Source: Pempheris klunzingeri (taxonomy: Eukaryota > Chordata > Actinopteri > Acropomatiformes > Pempheridae). From it: a DNA stretch of 64,000 nt. Location: NCBI RefSeq assembly GCF_042242105.1, contig NC_092034.1, forward strand, positions 17,848,644-17,912,643, read 5' to 3'. This document shows, piece after piece, positions 56,701 through 64,000 of the stretch. How positions within the stretch are numbered: position 1 is the stretch's first letter; each line of letters starts with the position of its first letter. The position numbers and the translations under genes are program-made. A model generated the notes under the pieces. The model had not been told where the DNA came from. It did no database searches and saw nothing but the letters and a program-made list of their open reading frames with translations.

Positions 56701-59700
56701 TTGGTAACTCTGAATTGCCCGTAGGTGTGGGTGTGAGTGTGAGTGGTTGTTTGTCTCTGTATGTGATTGGCCGGCGACCAGTCCTGGGTGTACCCTGCCT
56801 CTTGCCCAAAGTCAGCTGGGATAGGCTCCAGCTCCCCCGTGACCCTGACAGATAAGTGGTATAGATAATGGATGGATGGATGGAATTAGCTGCAGCCGCG
56901 AGCCTTTAGCTACAGCTAGCAGAAGGCTAAAGTAATAGACACCTTGATTCACCTTGGTTACTGTGTTACATCCCCTGGTATCAGAAAATGTTCCGTTTGC
57001 TAATTGAATAGCACTTATTCATTATTGTTAATATAGATGTGCTTTGTTATTTTGAGTTGCTTAATAAGTCATTTAATGTGCAGTGTATACATGAGCAACA
57101 AGAAACAAACAATGTTGTGTTGAGTAAAAGGCTTCAGAAGCAGTTTGTGTGTGTCTTTAGCTCTAACTAATCATGATGTCAGAAGAATAAAAAGTAAAAC
57201 TACACAAATGTTATGAGCCAATCTCAGGGAAATACATACTTGTTAAATAATACAAATTAAAACAGCACAGTGTTCGTCTGTTTAAGATGGAAAAAATATG
57301 AATGGATTGTGTGGCAGGTTGATGTGAGTGATGCTGGGGCTCCTAAAATGTTCAGCAGAGAGCCCCAGTACTATGAGTAGGAAAAGTTGGAGCCCAAAAC
57401 ATCCATGACACAAGCTAACAAACCCCTGCAACACATGTAGATATTACAGGACAACGTTTCGTCAGTATCGACTTGTGCTTTATTGCGTTTATTGTCACCT
57501 TCTTTTTTAGACTGTGTGATGATTCCCTTGTTTGTTAATGCTGGTAAAGCTACTTTTTGTGCACGATTTCTCACCTTGGAGCCAGGATCTTTCACCAGCA
57601 TCTGAAGCAGAGATGTGCATGTGCATCTGCATTTGTAAAACAGCCAATAGGAACGCTTTATCTTTTAAAAAGGGCCTGTGATTCACTCAGTTTAAGCCTG
57701 AAAACAGCCAAGAGGAGGTACAAACATCCCTTTCTCTCACAGAGCACTTGATAGTGTATTATAGATTTTTTGTCCACCAAAAAGTGTCTACCCCAGCTGT
57801 ACATCAGGCTTCAACTGGCCATGTGGAGCACTGGAAGAATTACTGGTGGTCTGGCTAGATGATTGGCTCAGAGTGTCAGGCAGGTGATAAAAAGGCAACA
57901 TAACAAGGGGAAATCAATGGGAAGACAACACAGGGCAGCTACAGTCCCTCAGAGCTGTAAGACTTTCAGTCCCCAGCCTGCTTTTTACCGGACGGTATGA
58001 TCTCCGTCATCACCCCCAATAGACCACAAGCACATGCACATCAACACAAGATTTAGTCAGTAAAGTGCCTGTGGCAGAGCAGTGTGGCAAAGAATGGAGG
58101 AGAAAGAGACACCGACAGAAAGAAAAAAGGTGGAGCTGAGAGGGAAAACATTAATTACGATGACGTCGTACCAAGGACTACTGTGCGGTCATTCCCCAAC
58201 CAGAAGCCCTGGGTTAACAGTGAAGTACATGCAAAACTTAAAGCATGGACCGACGCCTACAACTGCGGTGATTTGGAGGAGTACAGGAAGTCCAGGTACG
58301 CACTCCGGAGAGCTATCAGCACTGCTAAGAGAAATGCAGGGACAAAGTGGAGTCTCATTTCAAAGACTCCAACACCAGGAACATGTGGGCTGGTCTCAAA
58401 ACACTCACAGACTATAAAAAGAAGACCAGCAGTACTGAGGTGGTGTCTGCATCTCTTCCAGACGACCTGAACACTTTTTATGCACGGTTTGAGAGCAACT
58501 CCCCGGCTGTGGAGGTGCAAAAGACCCAGGAGGCCCGCTGCCCACTTGTTATATCCAGGGCAGACGTGTGTAAATCATTCAAACGGTCTAACACACGCAA
58601 GGCTCCTGGACCTGACGGCATCCCTGGCCGAGCCCTCAAGGTGTGTGCAGATCAGCTGGCAAATGTCTTTGCAGACATTTCAGCGGTTAGTCAAAGGATT
58701 CATCCTCCCTCCTCCCTCCCTGACTCACTGGACCCGCTTCAGTTCGCCTACAGGCCAAATAGGTCGACTGAAGACGCCATCTCCCTCACCCTCCACACTG
58801 CCCTCTCCCACCTGGAGCAGAGGGACACATATGTGAGGATGCTGTTCATTGACTATAGTTCAGCATTCAACACCATTGTGCCCTCAAAGCTCGTCATCAA
58901 ACTCAGTGATCTCGGTCTCAACACCACCCTCTGTGACTGGATCCTGAACTTCCTGACAGGCAGACCCCGGCAGCACCACATCCTCCACCCTGACTCTCAA
59001 CACCAGCACCCCCCAGGGCTGTGTGCTCAGCCCTCTCCTGTACTCCCTGTCTACACATGACTGCGCTGCCACCCACAGCTCCAACACCATCATCAAATTT
59101 GCTGACGATACGACCGTCATTGGCCTGATCACTGGCAACAATGAGACGGCCTACAGAGAGGAGGTCAGAGCCCTGACATCTTGGTGCCAGGACAACAACC
59201 TCCATCTCAACGTCAGCAAAACAAAGGAGCTGATCGTGGACTACAGGAAGAGACAGAGAGAGGAACACGCCCCCCTCTTCATCAATGGGACTACGGTGGA
59301 GAGTCAGCAGCTTCAGGTTCCTCGGGGTTCACATCAGCGAGGACTTGACCTGGTCTCAACCACACTGACTTCATCACCAAGTCAGCGAGACAGCGGCTCT
59401 TCTTCCTCCGCAGGCTGCGGAGGCTCAACGTGGACTCCAGGATACTCTGCAGCTTCTACAGGTGCACCATTGAGAGTATCCTGACTGGCTGCATCACCTC
59501 CTGGTACGGCAGTTGCACCGCCCTCAACCATAAGGCTCTACAGAGGGTGGTGAAGACTGCACAGCACATCACCAGGACGATGATGCCATCCATGGAGGAC
59601 CTCTACACCCAGCAGTGTAGGAAGAAGGCCACCAGTATCATCAAGGACTCTTATCACCCCAGCCACAAACTGTTCTGCCTGCTGCCGTCTGGCTGTCGGT

Positions 59701-62700
59701 ACCGCAGCATCCGAGCCCGCACCAGCAGGCTCAGAGACAGTTTCATCCCCCTGGCCATAAGACTTTTGAACTGCCCATAATCTGCACAAACAATTTTGCA
59801 CTGCCCTATTTTGCACCTCTATTTATCTATTATCTATTTAGCTGTACATTTTATTTTATTTTCTTATTATTTTTTTAGTTGCTGTATATACCTTATTTAT
59901 ATTACTTACTTACTTGCTGGTGTGTTTTTCTTTGATACTGTTAGCAGTGTTACCGGGAACCAGAGACGCAAGAATTTCACTGCCAGTGATTCCTTCATGT
60001 AACTCCTGAGCATGTGACAATAAAGTCTTTGATTTGATTTGATAAAGTGGAAAAGCACAGAATTAAAGTGTTGCTAAATTGTGCAAAAGTATGGATACCC
60101 TCATGAGCAAGGGACGTGGTTGGTGTCTAAAAAAGAGAAAACATGGTAGCAGGGCCTGTCCCAAGGTGATTCTATACTTTAAAAACTTTTCTGTAGGAAA
60201 GCAGGAGATGCCTTTGCCGGAAAAAGTTCTGGAAAATTGTATCTGTATACTCTTTTCTGTCAGGGGAAGTATCTCCACTTACTCAGAGCTACAACAACTT
60301 CATGAAGATAAAACATCCAGTCAGAGCTCTGATGAAATGCCAGGAGCAAACCACCACCCCACAAGCGCACAATGATGATGTGAATATTTATTCCTGTTGC
60401 CTTAAAGGGCGATTCTGCAGAACAAGATGAGCTATATTTAAAAAAAAAAAAAAGTCCTACCGAAAAAATGACACCAACTGAGTACTGCTGGAAGACGAGT
60501 CAGTGGTAGTAATGAGAAGACCGGCCGGCAGTGACTCGCTTATTCAGTCTGTACACATCTGATGACTGACGAGAGAGGCTCTGACGAGAGAGGCTCTCTC
60601 GGCAATGCCACTATCATATGAATACAAACAAAACAGCTGTCAGGATCATAACATTAGTTTTAGGTCACTGAGCCACGCCTCACATTTTGGCTGCACCTTC
60701 TCTGCCAGACTTGTGCGACTAGCTCACCAACTTTAGCACAGAACATGTGGTCTCTGCTGTGGGCTCTGCTCCGTCTTGTGTGCGTCTGTAAAACCCACCA
60801 GGAGCATTTGAGGAGCGGAGCGTGCTGGCAGCACAGCTGATTAAAATATCCTGTGCATTTGGTCATTGTTACATGCTCTTTCTGCTTTAACCGTGGGTAA
60901 GTGGGCTAATCTGTTTAATGGTTTCTATTTTGTTGAGCTTCAATATGTTTATTGAGTGTAGGACTTCCTCCTTTGTTGTGAGTAGACAGCAGACAAAGTT
61001 AAAATCTAGTGAAGGACACGGATCACGGATGTGTTATCTGACCCTGCTCTGACCGGCTGACTTCTGGCTTCGTGCCGTTGGCTGTGACGTAATGTTATGA
61101 AATTTGATCCAAGTCGGCACTTTTATTTTGAGAACTGACCGGATTCTTTTTGCTGTTTGTTTGACTGACTTCCTGTCCGCCTCACCTGCTCTGTGCTGCT
61201 GAGGCACATAGGTAGACAGACAGGTCAGCGGTCCAATCGTTTTATTGAAGCTATATTCGATTCAGATCTGCTTGCTTTCCTTCGTTTTGTTTCTTTTTGT
61301 GATGATGTGGACAGGCCTTTTTTTTCTTTCACCATTTTTCACAAGAACGTATCACACCTCATATTGCACTTTAATCTAACAATTGAGTATTGAATATTAG
61401 ATTTTAAGATTGTATTTATACACTGGACAACCTTGAATGTTGTTTTTTATTGATGACCATGGGCCACAGTTGAAGGCAATGGAAAGCTAAGTTAGACCAT
61501 ATAGTGCAGGCATCCTCATCTTTTTCATAAGTACTTTGAAGTTATACTGGACTTTGAATTAAGGCCAAGGTGGCTGTGAGAGCACAGTGCCATCATCCTG
61601 TCACTGTGTCTGCTGATCATAGCTGACTTCCAGTTTTCTACTTTGTCTTTTGCTTCTTCGTCTTGAAGGCTGGCTGGCCTGCTGTGATACAGCTTTGTGC
61701 CACCAGGGGATGATGTTAGTCCTCTCCCCGCTCTCCTCACTGGAGAAATACTGTGGCACATCATGCTTAACTTTTTTTTTCACTCCCTCAATGTACCGGG
61801 ACTTCGGCAATTAATGAAAAGTCTTACCTGTAAATTTTAACTCAAGTCTTCTTCTTTTTTTCTTTTTTACTGTTGTAGATGTGGACACGTGCTGTTTTTT
61901 CATTCACTTCCATGTTTAAAAGGAAGACGGTATCATGGCATTTGACAATTTTAAATTGAATACTTTACATATTTTAAGGAATTATTTAAACATTAGGCCC
62001 TGTGGTTGACCAGTCCAGGGTGTACCCCACCTCTCACCCGAAGTCAGCTGGGATTGGCTAGATAATGGATGGATGAATGGATGGACGGATTTAAACATTA
62101 ACCATCTTGAATATTGTTTTCATTTCAGGGCAAACGTTTCTTTCTTTAAGTGTTCTTAAAGTTGTTAAAGTAATAAATGGAAAGCAAAGTTACATTTGTC
62201 TCCTTGTTTTGCTGATCCCAAAACATGATTTGATCCATGACTCAAAACATTGATATCATCCAAAACCATGAGTTTTCTGATCCATTTAACCTCTAATATA
62301 CACTTTACACCCAAGAAATAATTATGTGGTGCATTTTTATTAATTTGCTAAATATGCCAGCACATTGTAAACTGGGGACATTCAGGTGTCTGTCAGAGTA
62401 TTTTACTGTTCTTCTGCTCCATCATGACCAATCATGAATTAATCTCATTTAAATCATCAGCTCTCTTCATGTGTGGTGTGATATTTGTCCCCCCCCCCCC
62501 CCGTACATCATGTACTGCAGCTGCAGGAAGAGTAACTTTAACCGACAGCTGATGACAGACTCCTGAGGCAAATACTCGACACACCACGAGTTAACGCAGT
62601 AACTGTGGGATGATTGCAGCCTTAATAAAACTCACAAAGTCATGCAGTACCACCTACTAGTTATTTTTACCTCCATGTGCCCGTTAGCAGTCATGCACCC

Positions 62701-63415
62701 TCTCACATGCTCTACATGACACAGTGTGGGAGGAGAGCTTTCTGTTGGGTTTACAGCTGCAGGGTCAGTACAGAAAACATTAGTGTGTTAGAACTGATCG
62801 ACCAGATTTACAGTCAACCCTACTGTTTTGAATTTAAACAAGAAAACAGCGCTGTGAGAAGTATGAGAAGAGCATGAGTGGCCATTTTCATCCATTAAAT
62901 ATAGCCACATACTTCTAGTCATGTGCTGTCCCAATACATTTAAACACGGATCATTACTTACTGTTGGATCTCATTTATTTAACAATCCATTAGTAGCTAC
63001 ACAGTGAGGCTGAGGGTTTGCAAGCAGTTAGAAGAAGGATTCATTTAGGATAACTGTCACTTCTGTTATGGACACTGACTAAAACCTGGGCTGAACTCAT
63101 TACCTGCAGCGAGGACGATCGACAGTTATTAAATGAAGCCATTCCGTCCTACTTAGTTTTAACACGACTGACTGTCTTTAAGGTCCAGTTACCACTGTAG
63201 GGGCCATTCATTCATTGAAAGCTCTGCAGTGTGTCACACAGACACACATTATTAACCTTATGCTGTCACACGGCCTGTTAGCTTGTCGGCTATGCTAACA
63301 GGAGCCAGGTGAACGTAGCGCAGGTGGTCACTTCCTGAAATCATACACCTTGCTAGCATTAGCTTAACACCTAGCCCCTGCCTTCTGAAGCCAAATACGG
63401 GCAGTCACTTACCAT
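50976..63415 (-). CDS. ap1s1: AP-1 complex subunit sigma-1A, five coding exons, 158 aa
   Basis: AP1S1 is the small chain of the AP-1 clathrin adaptor, which sorts cargo between trans-Golgi and endosomes. Coding exons are 63415-63413, 55814-55636, 51745-51637, 51534-51397 and 51023-50976, with GT-AG junctions in matching phase. The sum is 477 bases, 158 residues plus stop, the same length as human AP1S1. The whole product is one longin-like clathrin adaptor small-chain domain. Seen in order: [110 protein letters not shown] and the end [19 protein letters not shown] and the [14 protein letters not shown] end fit AP1S1 rather than AP1S2 or AP1S3. It is intact and surely functional. Confidence 0.98.
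51397..51534 (-). CDS. ap1s1: ap1s1 exon 4, residues 98-143
   Basis: Acceptor TTTGTTTATGCAG, donor GAG|GTAACC. Encodes [20 protein letters not shown] through ADLLQE. Introns 3 (51535-51636) and 4 (51024-51396) are short and hold no repeats of note. Confidence 0.97.
51637..51745 (-). CDS. ap1s1: ap1s1 exon 3, residues 61-97
   Basis: The acceptor CATACAG precedes G TAT GCC; the donor is AGT|GTAAGTG. The Arg61 codon is split AG|G across intron 2. Confidence 0.97.
52160..52400 (+). repeat. Teleost tRNA-SINE-like repeat
   Basis: GCAGCACGGTGGTGCAATGG, GGTTCAAATCCCGG (box B), GTTCTCCCCGTGCTTGCGTG, GGGTACTCCGGCTTC, then GATGATGGATGGATA. About 100 bases of the usual 3' part (the GGTGTACCCTGCC section) are missing. 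Confidence 0.85.
53669..53701. repeat. GT microsatellite
   Basis: About 16 GT steps in ap1s1 intron 2. Confidence 0.95.
55636..55814 (-). CDS. ap1s1: ap1s1 exon 2, residues 2-61
   Basis: Acceptor TGTGTGTGTAG before ATG CGT TTC, donor AAAAG|GTAAAA. It begins [10 protein letters not shown], so the second Met of the protein is the first codon of this exon. Confidence 0.97.
55887..56249. mobile_element. Tc1/mariner-type MITE, 363 bp
   Basis: The left end has CACACGTTTGGACACACCTT then CTCATTCAATGG. The complement of the right end has CAAAAGTTTGGACACACCTT then CTCATTCAGTGG. A TA follows the right end (56250-56251). The inner arms also pair (CTACATTGTAGAT with its counterpart; ATTCTTCAAAGTAG with CTACTTTGAAGAAT near the centre). 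Non-coding. Confidence 0.88.
56470..56950 (+). repeat. Older unclassified repeat, split by a SINE
   Basis: The left part (GTTAGCTAGCAACATAAATA, TGAACTGGAATTAGCTG) and the right part (GGAATTAGCTGCAGCC, CAGAAGGCTAAAG) together match the unbroken copy at 28370-28470. Confidence 0.65.
56532..56880 (+). repeat. Near-complete tRNA-SINE-like element with target duplication
   Basis: It begins GGGCAGCATGGTGGTGCGG, has box B GGTTCGAATCCC, then TTTCTGTGTGGAGTTTGCAT, GGTGTACCCTGCCTCTTGCC and GTCAGCTGGGATAGGCTCCA, and ends in GGATGGATGGA. A perfect 12-bp duplication TGGAATTAGCTG lies at 56520-56531 and 56881-56892. It is the best-preserved copy of this family in the window. Confidence 0.88.
58150..59780 (+). 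pseudogene. LINE reverse transcriptase, multiply broken
   Basis: Four pieces in different frames are collinear with fish LINE ORF2. 58150-58335 has [19 protein letters not shown]. 58335-58960 has the finger/palm start [16 protein letters not shown] and [18 protein letters not shown] with the first catalytic Asp. 59023-59300 has [14 protein letters not shown] and the active-site FADD (59098-59109). 59430-59780 has the C-terminal [12 protein letters not shown] and [20 protein letters not shown], ending TAA. About 55 residues are missing between VFADIS and [10 protein letters not shown] (near 58690). No endonuclease domain remains. Confidence 0.93.
58150..60045 (+). mobile_element. 5'-truncated LINE retrotransposon (L2/Rex1-like), inactive
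   Basis: Only the reverse transcriptase part and 3' end remain. It ends with GACAATAAAGTCTTTGATTT and a short TTGATT-type tail near 60035-60045. The protein is interrupted by frameshifts and an internal deletion. It lies in ap1s1 intron 1, antisense to that gene. The linker sequence [12 protein letters not shown] near 58190 marks the first recognised homology; the 5' limit is approximate. Confidence 0.93.
61995..62085 (+). repeat. 3' fragment of the tRNA-SINE-like repeat
   Basis: CCAGTCCAGGGTGTACCCCA, AAGTCAGCTGGGATTGGCTA, then GATAATGGATGGATGAATGG. Only the tail end of the family is present. Confidence 0.75.
62491..62504. repeat. Poly-C tract
   Basis: A run of about 14-15 C in ap1s1 intron 1. 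It could be G-quadruplex-prone on the minus strand. Confidence 0.9.
63413..63415 (-). CDS. ap1s1: ap1s1 exon 1, a single coding codon (ATG)
   Basis: ATG in a strong context (GAAATGG), immediately followed by the donor GTAAGTG. Human AP1S1 has the same arrangement, in which the initiator Met codon alone lies on the first exon. The following exon opens with a second in-frame ATG. Confidence 0.9.
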
Positions 63416-63620
63416 TTCGTCGGGTTCTTTTCACGCTACTACGACGGTACAAGCGAACTCTACGTGTGCACAGCCTGGTCCAACGTGAAAGAGTACACCG
63501 CAGTTAACGCTGGTTGTCCATGTCTGTGTTCGATACTGTACCGCTGAAACTGAACGGGACCATTCCCTGCTACGACCAGCAGTTCCGCCTCTACTGAGCA
63601 TGCGCAAAGTAAAGATGCCC
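63416..63620 (-). promoter_or_regulatory. ap1s1 5' UTR and proximal promoter
   Basis: The sequence is richer in CpG than its surroundings. The stretch GAGCATGCGCA (63596-63606; TGCGCATGCTC on the gene strand) is an NRF1-like site typical of housekeeping, TATA-less promoters. No TATA box is seen. The TSS probably lies between 63430 and 63580. Confidence 0.5.
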
Positions 63621-64000
63621 TGAGTTTGGTCTGGCAGGTAACACCTGAGGGCCCTCTGTCTTCTGGGTGATTCTGTAATGCCACATGTTACATAATATGA
63701 CTGTCATTAAAAGTAATTGAAAGGATTTAAAAAGTGTAGTAATTAGCCTTCTTATGGAGAGCAAAATGTCCCCACCCCTCACAAATCACCCTGGTCTGAG
63801 TTTAACTATCTTGCCGACAAACAGCAGGTGTTAAAATACAGTCTTAAAGTTGCTTTCTATAAAATCACATGATAGCGTCACCATGATGATTTATGATCAT
63901 CTAAAACGTACACTCCCAGGGGCGAACTCCACCATGGAACAATACTGAAGGTCTCAGTTCAATGCCTGATGCAATGTAACAGTAAGATCTGCTATATCTC
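63621..64000. other. Right edge, upstream of ap1s1
   Basis: No feature recognised in the last 380 bases. Confidence 0.6.

Larger units (their letters stand above)
55815..63412 (-). other. ap1s1 intron 1
   Basis: A 7.6 kb intron with a MITE (55887-56249), a nested SINE (56532-56880), a LINE (about 58150-60045) and a SINE tail (61995-62085). In 56950-58080, 60050-61990 and 62100-63400 I see no gene; there is a C15 run at about 62491-62504. Confidence 0.85.

Overview
This window looks like nuclear DNA from a ray-finned fish, probably a teleost. The protein-coding genes are split by GT-AG introns and match vertebrate genes. The spaces between them hold repeats typical of teleosts: Tc1/mariner elements with long inverted ends, a tRNA-SINE-like family that ends in GGATGGATGG, LINE fragments of the L2/Rex1 kind, and long CA tracts. 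The species cannot be named from the sequence alone.

Layout. Five genes are supported, all on the minus strand. (1) 1-12219 holds the 5' part of a secreted or membrane mucin-like gene: a signal-peptide exon at 12156-12219, a 9.7 kb intron, and a long Pro/Thr/Ser exon that runs off the left edge and carries an in-frame array of 98- and 78-codon repeats. (2) snapc2 (16323-25489; six coding exons, 539 aa) encodes a subunit of the snRNA-activating complex. (3) A tRNA-Leu with anticodon AAG lies at 26842-26923. (4) vgf (36555-38756 coding; non-coding first exon near 41750-41937) is a neuropeptide/granin precursor with a CRE/CCAAT/E-box/TATA promoter. (5) ap1s1 (50976-63415; five coding exons, 158 aa) encodes the sigma-1A chain of the AP-1 clathrin adaptor.

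Mobile DNA. The mucin-like intron contains a frameshifted Tc1 element (2596-4224) and a decayed piggyBac element (7691-11135) with TTAA target duplications and an internal 365-bp tandem array. The snapc2-vgf interval holds a solo LTR (28912-29807) with a 47-bp minisatellite inside it. ap1s1 intron 1 holds a 5'-truncated LINE, a SINE nested in an older repeat with a perfect 12-bp target duplication, and a Tc1-type MITE. Another MITE and two copies of an unclassified repeat lie between vgf and ap1s1 and upstream of vgf.

How the genes relate. They do not form a pathway. VGF and AP1S1 are neighbours in mammals, next to a cluster of membrane mucins (MUC3/12/17), so the mucin-like gene here may belong to an old syntenic block. 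That is an inference from gene order; the diagnostic 3' domains of the mucin-like gene lie outside the window. I found no clear case for a wholly new multi-gene system. The more unusual items are the repeat architecture of the mucin-like gene, the piggyBac relic with its expanded subterminal array, and the minisatellite-bearing LTR.
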